NCBI RefSeq assembly: GCF_000372885.1
Contig: NZ_KB889967.1
Location: 1,055,117-1,119,116, forward strand
Reading direction: 5' to 3'
DNA: 64,000 bases
Source: Methyloversatilis thermotolerans
GTDB taxonomy: Bacteria > Pseudomonadota > Gammaproteobacteria > Burkholderiales > Rhodocyclaceae
Position numbers and translations under genes: made by a program. This document shows, piece by piece, positions 20,830 through 33,837 of this stretch. The stretch's first letter is position 1, and each line of letters opens with the position of its first letter. The notes below the pieces were generated by a model, which was not told where the DNA came from, searched no databases, and saw only the letters and a program-made list of their open reading frames with translations.

Positions 20830-21606
20830 TTACTGGACAACCGGCAGGCTGGTGTGATTGCTGCCGGTATTCAGGCAGGTCGGATGACCGAAACCGCCAC
20901 TGCTCTTGCCGGTGCCGGGATCGATGTCGAAAACGATGTTGTCCGGTCGCGTCGCGTCGCCCGACACGCCACCGACGGCCGCGAGCTGGTCGAGACCCAG
21001 CAGGGCGCGCACGCGCCAGGCGATGTTGTGATCGGCGCACGAGGTGTCGCCGCTCACGCCGACCGCCCCCTTGACCACATTGCCCTTGTACAACCCGAGT
21101 CCGCCACCGAACACGTTCACGCCGCCGATGCGACGCCCGATCATCGGGTCGTTGATCTGGCCGTAGCTGGCCGGATTGCCCCGATAGGCGGTTTCGGTAT
21201 CGACCGGATTGCTGTGCTGCAGCCCGTACAGGCTGCCGCCGGGTTGCACCGCCGAATACAGATTGGCGGTGGACAGGGCCAGCCCGTTCAGGCTGAAGGC
21301 ATTCGCAGTATTCGCCTTCTGCGCAGAAATGACCCGGCTTCCCGGCCACTGCGCGCCGCGATCGCCACCCGAGAATGCCACCGCACAGACGATGCCGTCG
21401 CGGTCGACCAGCGTGGCCCACATGTCGAAATCCAGTCCTTCGGCTTCCGCCGCCACCGCGCCCGTCAGCGCGGACTTCAACTGCGCGTACACCGATCCGC
21501 CGGCCGGATTCAGGCCGAGCTCGCCGGCCGAACAACCGGCCTGTGCAGCGCCGGATGCGGCCATCGCCGCGATGACCCACAGTGCTTTCCTGACCTCTTT
21601 ATGCAT
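20830..21606 (-). CDS. secreted GlcG/HbpS-type (DUF336) heme-binding protein
   Basis: From the ATG at 21606 (GGAG 7 bases before) the protein has 258 residues with a signal peptide ending near SGAAQA. The body matches the GlcG/HbpS fold: WATLVDRDGIVCAVAFSG, SRVISAQKANTANAFS, DPMIGRRIGGVNVFGGGLGL, and GAVGVSGDTSCADHNIAWRVR. Relatives bind heme or act as chaperone-like small-molecule binders; the exact ligand is unknown. Cysteines occur in TSCADH, PTCLNTG and near the mature N-terminus, so a disulfide or heme contact in the periplasm is possible. The long in-frame extension upstream to 21780 has no signal peptide and was rejected. Confidence 0.82.
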   Translation of the reverse strand: MHKEVRKALWVIAAMAASGAAQAGCSAGELGLNPAGGSVYAQLKSALTGAVAAEAEGLDFDMWATLVDRDGIVCAVAFSGGDRGAQWPGSRVISAQKANTANAFSLNGLALSTANLYSAVQPGGSLYGLQHSNPVDTETAYRGNPASYGQINDPMIGRRIGGVNVFGGGLGLYKGNVVKGAVGVSGDTSCADHNIAWRVRALLGLDQLAAVGGVSGDATRPDNIVFDIDPGTGKSSGGFGHPTCLNTGSNHTSLPVVQ

Positions 21607-21953
21607 TGAAATCTCCTGAAGCAAGGGATGAGGATGTCCCCGGGGCTGCCGCACAAGGCTCGGCGCCCGTTCGGGGTCAGTCTTCAGGCTTCGTCCCGCG
21701 CCGGCGAAACGATGTGGCCGGGGACCGCCAGGATTGTGTCCGGACTGTTCTGCGACAGTCGGTTCCGCACGCTGGATCACCCGACGAAAGTACTTTCAGG
21801 TCAAGGTGATATGAGAATTCTGAGGGGATGGTTGCGTCATGTCGATGACAAATCGACGAATCATCCTTCTGGATGACCCTTGTGCAACACAGCAAAAACG
21901 TCAGGCTTGCGTGTTACGATAGTGGGTTTTGTTCTGAATCTCGCCAAACCACC
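21607..21953. other. divergent intergenic region between HbpS-like gene and typA
   Basis: This stretch of about 350 bases has no gene I can support. It must hold promoters for both flanking genes. On the plus strand TGTTACGAT (21912-21920) looks like an extended -10 box for typA, but no convincing -35 box is placed upstream. The part near typA is AT-richer than the part near the HbpS-like gene. Confidence 0.5.
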
Positions 21954-23768
21954 ATGTCCCGCTCCATACGCAACATCGCCATCATCGCCCACGTCGATCA
22001 TGGCAAGACCACGCTGGTTGACCAGCTGCTGCGCCAGTCCGGCACCTTTGCATCGCACCAGCAGGTGTCGGAGCGGGTGATGGATTCCGGCGATATCGAA
22101 AAAGAACGCGGCATCACCATCCTCGCCAAGAACTGCGCGATCGAGTACGAAGGCACGCACATCAACATCGTCGATACCCCGGGTCACGCCGACTTCGGTG
22201 GTGAGGTCGAACGCGTGCTGTCCATGGTCGATTCCGTGCTGCTTCTGGTCGATGCGCAGGAAGGTCCGATGCCGCAGACCCGCTTCGTCACGCGCAAGGC
22301 GCTGGCGCAGGGCCTCAAGCCCATCGTCGTCGTGAACAAGATCGACCGTCCGGGTGCCCGCCCGGACTGGGTGATCAACCAGACCTTCGATCTGTTCGAC
22401 AAGCTGGGCGCCAGCGAGGAACAGCTCGATTTTCCGGTGGTGTACGCATCCGGCCTGAATGGTTTCGCGGTGCTCAACGAGAACGACGAACGCAAGGACA
22501 TGCGCCCGCTGTTCGAAGCCATCCTCAGGCATGTGCCGCAGCCCGAGGTGGATGAAGACGCGCCGCTGCAGTTGCAGATCTGTTCGCTCGACTACTCCAC
22601 CTATATCGGCCAGCTCGGCATCGGACGCATCAAGCGTGGACGCATCAAGCCGAACCAGGAAATCGCCGTCTATTACGGTGACGAGAACCGCGGCAAAGCC
22701 AAGGTCGGCCAGGTGCTCACGTTCAAGGGGCTGGATCGCACGCCCGCCGAATCCGCCAGCGCGGGCGACATCGTGCTGGTGTCGGGCATCGATCAGGTCA
22801 ATATCGGCGTCACGCTGTGCGACCCGGACAGCCCGAGCCCGATGCCGCCGATTGCGGTGGATGAACCCACGCTGACCATGAATTTCATGGTGAATGGTTC
22901 GCCGCTGGCGGGCCGCGAGGGCAAGTTCGTCACCAGCCGCCAGATCCGTGAGCGACTGGAAAAGGAATTGCTGAAGAACGTGGCGCTGCGCGTCGAATAC
23001 ACCGACGATTCCGATGTGTTCCTGGTGTCGGGCCGCGGCGAACTCCACCTGACCATCCTGCTGGAAAACATGCGTCGCGAAGGCTACGAGCTGGCGGTCG
23101 GACGTCCGCGCGTGGTGTTCAAGGACATCGACGGCGTGAAATGCGAGCCGTACGAAATGCTCACGGTCGACGTCGAGGAAAACCATCAGGGCGGCGTGAT
23201 GGAAGAGCTGGGCCGCCGTCGCGGCGAAATGGTCGATATGCAGCCGGATGGCAAGGGCCGCGTACGCATCGAATATCGCATTCCGGCGCGTGGCCTGATC
23301 GGCTTCCAGGGCGAGTTCCTGACGCTGACGCGGGGTACCGGCCTGATGAGTCACGTGTTCGACGACTACGCTCCGATGGCGGGCGCGATGTCCGAGCGCC
23401 GCAACGGCGTGCTCATTTCGCAGAACGATGGCGAGGCGGTGGCCTATGCGCTGTGGAATCTGCAGGACCGCGGCCGCATGTTCGTCAATCCGGGCGATGT
23501 GCTGTACGAAGGCATGATCATCGGCATCCATTCGCGTGACAACGATCTGGTGGTGAACCCGATCAAGGGCAAGCAGCTCACCAATGTACGCGCATCGGGC
23601 ACCGACGAAGCCGTGCGTCTGGTGCCGCCGATCGCGCTCACGCTTGAATCGGCGATCGAATTCATTGCCGACGACGAACTGGTGGAAATCACGCCGAAGA
23701 ACATCCGCCTGCGCAAGCGTTTCCTCAAGGAACACGAACGCAAGCGGGCATCGCGCGACGAGGCCTGA
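21954..23768 (+). CDS. typA: translational GTPase TypA/BipA
   Basis: TypA (BipA) is an EF-G-like GTPase that helps 50S assembly and growth in stress or cold. The 604 residues are full length from the ATG at 21954 ([20 protein letters not shown]). G motifs: [13 protein letters not shown] (P loop), [10 protein letters not shown] (switch I), [15 protein letters not shown] (switch II), NKIDRPGA, and the later [11 protein letters not shown]-like domains II, III and V follow, then the BipA-specific C-terminal domain with [16 protein letters not shown]. The ORF upstream of 21954 is in frame but not conserved. A strong terminator follows the gene, so it is probably monocistronic. Confidence 0.96.
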   Translation: MSRSIRNIAIIAHVDHGKTTLVDQLLRQSGTFASHQQVSERVMDSGDIEKERGITILAKNCAIEYEGTHINIVDTPGHADFGGEVERVLSMVDSVLLLVDAQEGPMPQTRFVTRKALAQGLKPIVVVNKIDRPGARPDWVINQTFDLFDKLGASEEQLDFPVVYASGLNGFAVLNENDERKDMRPLFEAILRHVPQPEVDEDAPLQLQICSLDYSTYIGQLGIGRIKRGRIKPNQEIAVYYGDENRGKAKVGQVLTFKGLDRTPAESASAGDIVLVSGIDQVNIGVTLCDPDSPSPMPPIAVDEPTLTMNFMVNGSPLAGREGKFVTSRQIRERLEKELLKNVALRVEYTDDSDVFLVSGRGELHLTILLENMRREGYELAVGRPRVVFKDIDGVKCEPYEMLTVDVEENHQGGVMEELGRRRGEMVDMQPDGKGRVRIEYRIPARGLIGFQGEFLTLTRGTGLMSHVFDDYAPMAGAMSERRNGVLISQNDGEAVAYALWNLQDRGRMFVNPGDVLYEGMIIGIHSRDNDLVVNPIKGKQLTNVRASGTDEAVRLVPPIALTLESAIEFIADDELVEITPKNIRLRKRFLKEHERKRASRDEA

Positions 23769-23798
23769 TCGACGCGCAGCGAAGAGGCAAGGACAGGA

Positions 23799-23826
23799 AG
23801 GCCGGCTGCTCAGCCGGCCTTTTTTT
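23799..23826 (+). terminator. rho-independent terminator of typA
   Basis: A perfect 10-base stem (AGGCCGGCTG / CAGCCGGCCT) with a 2-base loop is followed by a run of Ts. It lies about 30 bases after the typA stop. It may also end the convergent exonuclease transcript, because an A run precedes the stem only weakly on that side. Confidence 0.88.
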
Positions 23827-23860
23827 CGCGTGCGTGACGGTGCGCCGCCCGCGCGGCGGC

Positions 23861-24367
23861 TCAGGCCGCCAGCGGCTCGAACCCGGAAAGATGCGCGAAG
23901 GTGGCTTGCAGCACCCGGGCGTCCGAACTGGCGCGATGGCGCATCAGTTGCAGCGAGGCCTGGATGGCCGATTTCGCGTCATGCCAGCGCGCTGCCTGGG
24001 CTTCGTCCAGCAGTTCGCGCAGACTGGCGACGCGGAAGCGCTGCAATACCCCGGTTTCGTCATACAGCCGGTTCAGCCAGGCCATGTCCTGGCCCCAGGC
24101 GTCGCTGTACACCGTGCGGCCTGCCAGCAGGTCGTTCAGCAGGTGCGCCACCTCGCGCGCATCGCGACCACGCTGGTCCAGCAGTTCGCGGCTGATGCCG
24201 TGCACCGACTCCGCGCTGTCGTCCCAGCGCGTCCACCCCTCCATCGGGCGGATCAGGAAACAGTGCGCGCTCAGATCGTCCAGCACGCAGCCGATCTCGA
24301 TCGGATAGCTGCCGGCACCGAAACCCGAAGCTTCGACATCCAGGAACACCGGCAGCGATCGGCTCAT
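23861..24367 (-). CDS. DEDDh-family 3'-5' exonuclease
   Basis: The 168-residue protein is a small single-domain exonuclease of the DnaQ/RNase T type. Motif I is FLDVEASGFG with D and E. Motif II lies around DDSAESVHGIS. Motif III is HRASSDARVL, with the histidine and the final aspartate. No other domain is attached, so it may act on DNA or RNA ends, and its substrate cannot be read from sequence. It is the last gene of a minus-strand run with hpt and galU, 13 bases after the hpt stop. It is distinct from DNA polymerase epsilon subunit in length. Confidence 0.8.
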   Translation of the reverse strand: MSRSLPVFLDVEASGFGAGSYPIEIGCVLDDLSAHCFLIRPMEGWTRWDDSAESVHGISRELLDQRGRDAREVAHLLNDLLAGRTVYSDAWGQDMAWLNRLYDETGVLQRFRVASLRELLDEAQAARWHDAKSAIQASLQLMRHRASSDARVLQATFAHLSGFEPLAA

Positions 24368-24380
24368 GGCAGCGTCGTCC

Positions 24381-24926
24381 TCATTCCTTCAGCGCGTGGA
24401 TGGACGGCAGATTGCGCCAGGCGCCGCGCACATCCATGCCGAAGCCGAACACATAGCGGTCGGGCAGCGCAAGGCCGGTGAAATCGGCCTGTATCGGCTT
24501 GTCGCGCCCGATGCGCTTGTCGGCGAACACTGCGGTGAGACAGCGCGCCGCACCCTTGGACAGGACATGCTGACGGATCGCGGCGAGCGTGATGCCCTCG
24601 TCCAGGATGTCGTCCATCACCAGCACGGTGCGTCCGGCCAACGGTGTGCGCGGCTCGCTGATCCAGCGCAGCTCGCCACCCGCCGTGGCATCGCCGTAGC
24701 GGGTGACATGCAGATAATCGACGTCGAGCGGGAAAGGCAGGCGGGTGAGCAGTTGGCCGGCGAATACCACGGCACCGCCCATGACGGTGAGCAGCAGCGG
24801 ATAGCTGTCGCCAAGCTGCGCCGTGATGTCGCAGGCCAGGCGGTCCACCGCCGCCTGCACCTCGTCGGCGTCGCAGACCAGGTCCGACTGGTCGAGCAGC
24901 GCCCTCGCCTGCGCCACCTGGCTCAC
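24381..24926 (-). CDS. hpt: hypoxanthine-guanine phosphoribosyltransferase
   Basis: The enzyme salvages hypoxanthine or guanine to IMP or GMP with PRPP. The 181-residue protein has the PRPP-binding signature [14 protein letters not shown] at about residue 95, preceded by the flexible loop and [25 protein letters not shown] and [18 protein letters not shown] close the fold. The start is GTG at 24926, overlapping the galU stop as GTGA. The hpt-exonuclease pair links purine salvage with nucleotide release, but this is only an inference from location. Confidence 0.9.
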   Translation of the reverse strand: MSQVAQARALLDQSDLVCDADEVQAAVDRLACDITAQLGDSYPLLLTVMGGAVVFAGQLLTRLPFPLDVDYLHVTRYGDATAGGELRWISEPRTPLAGRTVLVMDDILDEGITLAAIRQHVLSKGAARCLTAVFADKRIGRDKPIQADFTGLALPDRYVFGFGMDVRGAWRNLPSIHALKE

Positions 24927-25834
24927 GCCGCGTCGGCTTTCTGCCTGGCCGGAGCGGCTGACTTCTTTTCCTGTTCCTGCGCATCCATCCAGGCGGAAAA
25001 GTCCGCGCCCACATCCGGGTGCTTGCGCGCCAGCGCAACCGTGGCCTGCAGATAGCCCAGCTTGGAACCGCAGTCGTAGCGCGTGCCCTTGAACGGATAG
25101 GCGAGCACCGCTTCGTCGCCGAGCAGAGCGGCGATCGCATCGGTCAGTTGCAGTTCGCCGCCTGCACCCGGCTTGACCGAGCGCAGGTGATCGAAGATGC
25201 GCGGGGTCAGCACATAGCGACCGACCACCGCCAGCGTGGAGGGCGCAACATCGGGCTTGGGTTTCTCGACGATGCCGGTCACACCATACAGGCCGCCGAC
25301 GTCGGCGTCGGTGCTGACGATGCCGTAGCTGCCGGTCTGGCTGCGCGGCACCTGCTGCACGCCCAGGATGGAGCGGCCGAAGCGGTCGAAGATGTCGGTC
25401 ATCTGCTTCAGGATGGGGGGCTCGCCATCGATCAGGTCATCGGCCAGCACGACCGCGAACGGTTCGTCGCCCACCACCGGCTCCGCGCACAGCACGGCAT
25501 GTCCGAGGCCCAGCGGCTCGGACTGGCGGATGTAGATGCAGTTCACATGCTTGGGCACCGTGTTGCACAGCGCCAGCAGATCGTGCTTCTTCTTCATTTC
25601 GAGCTCGTGCTCGAGCTCGTAGGCCTTGTCGAAATGATCGGCAATCGAACGCTTGGTGCGGCCGGTGATGAAAATGAGGTCGGTGCAGCCGGCGGCGACC
25701 GCCTCTTCCACGGCGTACTGGATCAGCGGCTTGTCGACCACCGGCAGCATTTCCTTCGGGTTGGCCTTGGTGGCGGGCAGGAATCGGCTGCCCAGACCGG
25801 CGACCGGAAACACGGCTTTGCGTACGGATTTCAT
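24923..25834 (-). CDS. galU: UTP-glucose-1-phosphate uridylyltransferase
   Basis: GalU makes UDP-glucose for LPS core, exopolysaccharide and trehalose. From the ATG at 25834 it has 303 residues: [40 protein letters not shown], the nucleotide-binding signature, then [36 protein letters not shown], and [18 protein letters not shown]. The C-terminal tail has a basic, alanine-rich stretch. Upstream in-frame codons run into ligA and were not used. It starts 5 bases before the ligA stop in the same direction. Confidence 0.95.
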   Translation of the reverse strand: MKSVRKAVFPVAGLGSRFLPATKANPKEMLPVVDKPLIQYAVEEAVAAGCTDLIFITGRTKRSIADHFDKAYELEHELEMKKKHDLLALCNTVPKHVNCIYIRQSEPLGLGHAVLCAEPVVGDEPFAVVLADDLIDGEPPILKQMTDIFDRFGRSILGVQQVPRSQTGSYGIVSTDADVGGLYGVTGIVEKPKPDVAPSTLAVVGRYVLTPRIFDHLRSVKPGAGGELQLTDAIAALLGDEAVLAYPFKGTRYDCGSKLGYLQATVALARKHPDVGADFSAWMDAQEQEKKSAAPARQKADAA

Positions 25835-25838
25835 CTTT

Positions 25839-29047
<3,209 letters not shown>

Positions 29048-29078
29048 GAATGCTGTCCTCTGTACACGGATGGCCGGG

Positions 29079-32000
29079 TCAGACGCTGAGCGCCTCGTCC
29101 CGCAGCTTGAGCGCCGCTTCCATATCGACTTCCACCACGCGCGAGCAGCCCCGCTCCTGCATGGTGACGCCGACCAGCTGTTGCGCCATTTCCATCGTGA
29201 TCTTGTTGTGGCTGATGAATACGAACTGCGTCGAAGCCGACATGCGCTTCACCATTTCGCAGAATCGCTCGGTATTCGTATCGTCCAGCGGCGCGTCGAC
29301 TTCGTCCAGCATGCAGAACGGCGCCGGATTGAGCTGGAAGAAGGCAAACACCAGCGCGGTCGCGGTGAGCGCCTTTTCGCCGCCGGACAGCAACTGGATG
29401 GATGCATTGCGCTTGCCCGGCGGCTGCGCGAACACCTGCAGGCCGGCATCCAGGATTTCCTCGCCGGTCATCACCAGACGGGCCTCGCCGCCGCCGAAAA
29501 GTTCAGGAAAGATGCGCCCGAATTCGGCATTCACCTTTTCGTAAGTGTCCTTCAGCAGCGCGCGGGTTTCGCGGTCCATGCGACGGATGGCGTCCTCCAG
29601 CGTGGCAATGGCATCGCGCAGATCGGTCGATTGCGCATCCAGATAGCCCTTGCGTTCGCTGGCCTGGGTCAGCTCATCCAGCGCCGCGAGATTCACCGCG
29701 CCCAGTGCCGCGATGTCACGGCCGAGCCGGCCGATCTCGGCATTCAGGCTGGCCTCGCGCACACGCTCGGCGTCGGCCTCCGCCAGCAGCGCATCGAGCC
29801 GCCCTTCCGGCAGCTCGATTTCGGCCAGTCGTTGCGCATACTGTTCGGCATTCAGTTCCGCCGCCTGCTGTTTCAGCTTCAGTTCGGCCAGACGATCGCG
29901 CGCCGGCGCAAGCTGCTGTTCGGTTTGCGCGCGCTGCGACTCGAGTTCGCGCAACTGTGCCGCCAGCACTTCCTGCGCATCGCGGCAGGTGGCAAGCACC
30001 TGTTCGCGCGCGCGCCGGTTGTCCAGCACCTGCTGCAGCCGGCCGTCGATGCTCGCTTCGTCGATCTGTGCGAATTCGTCGCGACGCAGCGCGTGTTCGA
30101 GTTCGGCGTTGGCGAGCTGGCTGCGCGCCATGTCGAGATTGCCGGACAGATCGGCGAGCCGGCTGGCGCATTCGCGCTGCGAGAAATTCGCTTCCTGCAG
30201 CTCGCGCGCGGCGGTCTGGTCGGCGAAGCGTGCCTCGCGCAACTGCATGTCGGCGTTCTTCTGTGCATCCAGCGCGGCATCCAGCCGCGCGCGCTGCACC
30301 TCGATCAGTTCGCGCGCGCGCTCGATCTCGGCGTCGGCGCGTTCGAGGTGCGCCCGTTCCGTCTGTTCCGCATGTTCGACCTCGGCGCGGTCGCGCGCCA
30401 GCGCCGCCTTCTGTTCGTCAAAACGCGATACCGCCTGGGCGAGCTTGATCTGCTCGACCTGGGCGGCGTGCGCCGCCTGCGTCAGCGACTGCTGTTCGCG
30501 CCGCGCCGCCGCCTGTTCTTCATGCGCGGCATTGAGCGCGGCCTCCGCGTCGCGCAGCGCGTCGCGCGACTCGCCCAGCCGGGCCTCGGCATCGTCCAGC
30601 GCCGCCGCCAGTTGTTCGATGTCGCGCGCACGCTCGAGCACGCCATGGGTGCGTGCATCCGGCGTGTAGAGCGTGAGCGAGGCCCCCTGCGACAGGCGCC
30701 CCTGCCTATCCACGCTGGCGCCGGCGCGGGCGAAATCCAGGCTGTCTACCGCCGCGACCGGACCCAGCCACAGGTCGAGCAGCGCATTCCAGCGTGCGTC
30801 GTGGGTGTGCACGCGATGGCGCAGGCTGTCGTCCGGCACGACGGCTGTGGGGAGGTCGCGGCCGGGCAAGGCGAGCGCGATGTTCTGCGGGGCATTCCCT
30901 GCTGCGCAGGCCGCCACCAGTACCTCATCGGCAGGCACCTCGAGCGCGCCGAGCCGCTCGCGCAGCACCGCCTCGACCGCCTGTTCCCAGCCCGGCTCGA
31001 CCTGCAGCGCCTGCCACAGCGGGCGGGCGTCCTGCAGGCCCAGTGCGGCGAGCCAGGGCGCGAGCTTGCCGTCGCTCTGCGTCTTGCGCTGCAGCTCGAC
31101 CAGCGCATCGCGACGTGCGCGCAGCTCGGTCAGTGCACGCGTCGCGGTGCGCTCGGCTTCCTGCGCCTCGCGCAGGCAGCCCTGCAGTGCCGGTACCGAG
31201 TTCTGTGCCGCAAGCAGGCGCTGCTGCGCAGCCTCCTGCGCCATCTGCAGAGATTCGAGCTTGTCCTGCGCCAGCGCCAGCGCTTCGCGGTCCGGCTCCA
31301 GCAGTTGCGCTTCGTCATGCGCAATGCGCTCGCGCCGGCCGGCCAGCGAATTCAGCGTGCGCCCCGCGTTGGCGCGATGCGTTTCCTCGACCTTGAGCAG
31401 CTGCTCGACCGTGGCCAGTTCGCGCCGCGCCAGATCCGCCTGCTGTTCCGCTTCGCGGAAGGCGGCTTCCGCCTCGGGCAGCAGTGCGCTGGTCGTTTCG
31501 TGCCGCGCCTCGGCCTGCTCGATGCGATGCGCCGCGTGCTCGGCCAGTTCGTTCCAGCGTTCGGCATCGCCCTGCAGACCGTCCATGCGCGCGCGCCAGG
31601 TCGCCATGTCCTCCTCGAGCTGGGCGATGCGCGCCTGCAGCTTGAGCCGGTTCTCGCCGGCGCGACGCAGATCGTCCTCCAGCCGGCTGGCTTCGGCATT
31701 CGCGGTGAGCAGTTCGGCCTGCGCCGCATGGACTGCCTCAGAACTGGCGTAATGCTCGGCGCGCAGCCGCTCGAGCGCCGCTTCGTGATGGCGCAGCGCC
31801 GCGGTGTCACGCTCGATGTCGTTCTCGAGACGAGCGGCGTCCTGCGCCAGCGACTCGGCCTCGACCGAGGCAGCGCGCTGCTTCATCGCCCATTGCAGCG
31901 CCTGGCGCTCGGCCAGGCGGCGGTTCAGTTCGGTGTAGCGCGCCGCAACCTCGGCCTGTTTCTGCAGGCGTTCGATGCGGTTGCCCAGCTCGCCGACGAT

Positions 32001-32588
32001 GTCATCCAGGCGCGTCAGGTTGTCGCGCGCATCGTCGAGCCGCCCCTGGGTTTCCTTGCGCCGCTCGCGGTATTTGGTGATGCCCGCCGCCTCTTCGAGA
32101 AAGGCGCGCAGCTCTTCCGGCCGCGCCTCGATGATGCGGGTGATCATGCCCTGCTCGATGATGGCATAGGCGCGCGGGCCCAGGCCGGTGCCCAGGAACA
32201 CGTCGATCACGTCGCGTCGGCGAACGCGTGTGTTGTTGATGAAGTAATCCGACTGCCCGTCGCGCTCCAGCACCCGCTTGACCGCGATTTCGGCGTACTG
32301 CGACCACTGTCCGGCCGCCCTGCCCTGCGCGTTGTCGAACACCAGTTCCACGCTGGCACGCCCGACCGGCTTGCGCGTGCCGGAGCCGTTGAAAATGACG
32401 TCGGTCATCGCGTCGCCGCGCAGCGCCGAAGCCCGGGATTCGCCGAGCACCCAGCGCACCGCGTCGATGATGTTGGATTTGCCGCAGCCGTTCGGACCCA
32501 CGATGCCCACCAGTTGGCCGGGCATCTGTATCGAGGTCGGATCGACGAAGGTCTTGAAACCGGCGAGTTTGAGTTTGGACAGTCGCAC
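29079..32588 (-). CDS. smc: chromosome segregation protein SMC
   Basis: SMC with ScpA/ScpB compacts and separates chromosomes. I start at the GTG at 32588 (read as MRLSKLKLAGFKTFVDPTS), giving 1169 residues, the normal length. Walker A GPNGCGKSNI is at about residue 31. The long coiled coils carry an unusually alanine/arginine/glutamate-rich sequence, with a hinge in the middle around LGLQDARPLWQALQVEPGWEQA. The C-terminal head has LLSGGEKALTA (signature) and FCMLDEVDAPLDD (Walker B). In-frame ATG codons further upstream lie beyond the conserved N-terminus. It is separated from zipA by 31 bases. Confidence 0.95.
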   Translation of the reverse strand: MRLSKLKLAGFKTFVDPTSIQMPGQLVGIVGPNGCGKSNIIDAVRWVLGESRASALRGDAMTDVIFNGSGTRKPVGRASVELVFDNAQGRAAGQWSQYAEIAVKRVLERDGQSDYFINNTRVRRRDVIDVFLGTGLGPRAYAIIEQGMITRIIEARPEELRAFLEEAAGITKYRERRKETQGRLDDARDNLTRLDDIVGELGNRIERLQKQAEVAARYTELNRRLAERQALQWAMKQRAASVEAESLAQDAARLENDIERDTAALRHHEAALERLRAEHYASSEAVHAAQAELLTANAEASRLEDDLRRAGENRLKLQARIAQLEEDMATWRARMDGLQGDAERWNELAEHAAHRIEQAEARHETTSALLPEAEAAFREAEQQADLARRELATVEQLLKVEETHRANAGRTLNSLAGRRERIAHDEAQLLEPDREALALAQDKLESLQMAQEAAQQRLLAAQNSVPALQGCLREAQEAERTATRALTELRARRDALVELQRKTQSDGKLAPWLAALGLQDARPLWQALQVEPGWEQAVEAVLRERLGALEVPADEVLVAACAAGNAPQNIALALPGRDLPTAVVPDDSLRHRVHTHDARWNALLDLWLGPVAAVDSLDFARAGASVDRQGRLSQGASLTLYTPDARTHGVLERARDIEQLAAALDDAEARLGESRDALRDAEAALNAAHEEQAAARREQQSLTQAAHAAQVEQIKLAQAVSRFDEQKAALARDRAEVEHAEQTERAHLERADAEIERARELIEVQRARLDAALDAQKNADMQLREARFADQTAARELQEANFSQRECASRLADLSGNLDMARSQLANAELEHALRRDEFAQIDEASIDGRLQQVLDNRRAREQVLATCRDAQEVLAAQLRELESQRAQTEQQLAPARDRLAELKLKQQAAELNAEQYAQRLAEIELPEGRLDALLAEADAERVREASLNAEIGRLGRDIAALGAVNLAALDELTQASERKGYLDAQSTDLRDAIATLEDAIRRMDRETRALLKDTYEKVNAEFGRIFPELFGGGEARLVMTGEEILDAGLQVFAQPPGKRNASIQLLSGGEKALTATALVFAFFQLNPAPFCMLDEVDAPLDDTNTERFCEMVKRMSASTQFVFISHNKITMEMAQQLVGVTMQERGCSRVVEVDMEAALKLRDEALSV

Positions 32589-32795
32589 GGGACGGCGGCG
32601 GAAGGGATGGGTTGGGGCGAGAAACGGGGCGAATGATAGCACCGGGGCCGTGTGCCGACCCCGACCGGCAGAGAAGCCGGGACAGCGTTTCGCCGGTACC
32701 GCATGACACATGCCTCCGCCCGGCGGTATGAACGTCGCACCGCCAGCGCCCGTCCGCGGTCATGATCGCGGCGGGGGCCTTCCCGTCCACACCCG

Positions 32796-33740
32796 TCAGC
32801 GCGACGGCACGGCCGTGGCGCGGCGGCGCCTGAACGGACCCAGCAGCCCCAGACCGGCGAGCAGCATGGCATAGCTGCCCGGTTCCGGCACCGCGGTGAC
32901 CAGATAGCTCTGCAGCCAACCGAGCTGCCCATAGACGGAACTGTCGCCAGCATAGGTGCCAAAGCTGCTGTCGGTGGCGCAGCCGTTGCCGGAGCACGCG
33001 ATGAAGGAGTGCACGCCCACCAGATACCAGTCCTCTTCGCTGAAGAGCAGACTGGCTCCGCCGGAATCGCCCGGCGCGATGATCACCTCTTCCAGGCTTG
33101 TGAGACCGGTCGATCCGAACTGGCTGGTCGATCGCGTGCCGTCGTCGAAATCGTACAGATAGACGGCGCTCGAAATGCCGCGGCTGCTGTAGTAGCGAAG
33201 ACCCGCGTCGTACTGGTTGTAGCCGTAGTAAAGGCGGCCGGCGCTGCCGGTCGCGCCCTCCTCGCCGGTGCCGGTCAGCCCGTAACCGGCGACCAGCACG
33301 GTGCTGCCCAGCGCGCTGTCCAGGTAGAGCTGGTAACCGTCGATGCCGGTGACCGGCGTGGACAGCGCGATCAGTGCCAGGTCGTTGCCTTCGGCCAGAT
33401 CTCCGTCCCAGCCGGGCGCGACGTAATAGGTGGAACTGGTCGCGGTCACTTCGCCGCCGTTCCACGACAGGGTGATCTTGCTCGTGGTTTCATCGCCGTC
33501 ACCGCCGCTGACGCAGTGGGCGGCGGTCAGCACATAGGCGCCACCGGCGAGCAGACTGCCGGAGCAGGCGAAGGTACCGTCGCTGCGCGTCAGCGTGAGA
33601 TGGGCGATGGCATCGAGGTAGCTCACCTCATCACCGCTGAGCAAGGTGTCGCTGGCCACGATGGCATGGGCCGGCAGCGACAGGAAACCCAGTGCGGCGG
33701 AGCCGCAGAAGGCGAGAAGCGAGCGCAGTGAGTGGTTCAT
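32796..33740 (-). CDS. trypsin-like serine protease with PEP-CTERM tail
   Basis: From the ATG at 33740 the 314-residue protein has a signal peptide (SLLAFCGSAALGFLSLPAHA) and an S1 peptidase domain with the complete catalytic triad: H75 in TAAHC, D120 in NDLALI and S226 in GDSGG. FACSGSLLAGGAYVL precedes the histidine, as in chymotrypsin-like enzymes. The C-terminus is a PEP-CTERM tail, VPEPGSYAMLLAGLGLLG plus RRRR. It should be an exported protease held or released through the exosortase pathway. Its target is unknown. It is on its own, 207 bases after smc and on the same strand. Confidence 0.9.
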   Translation of the reverse strand: MNHSLRSLLAFCGSAALGFLSLPAHAIVASDTLLSGDEVSYLDAIAHLTLTRSDGTFACSGSLLAGGAYVLTAAHCVSGGDGDETTSKITLSWNGGEVTATSSTYYVAPGWDGDLAEGNDLALIALSTPVTGIDGYQLYLDSALGSTVLVAGYGLTGTGEEGATGSAGRLYYGYNQYDAGLRYYSSRGISSAVYLYDFDDGTRSTSQFGSTGLTSLEEVIIAPGDSGGASLLFSEEDWYLVGVHSFIACSGNGCATDSSFGTYAGDSSVYGQLGWLQSYLVTAVPEPGSYAMLLAGLGLLGPFRRRRATAVPSR

Positions 33741-33837
33741 GGCGTCCGGGGGCAAGTGGGGTGTCCCGATTCTTATCGGCCGCCGCAAGCCGGTGTACAG
33801 GTCGCCCGCGGGATTTACACAGGATTTACCTGCGCGC

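Noticed and set aside
21546-21606. Possible lipobox at the HbpS-like mature N-terminus
   Set aside because: The residues before the cysteine are QAG, without the hydrophobic residue expected at -3, so a normal signal peptidase I site is more likely.
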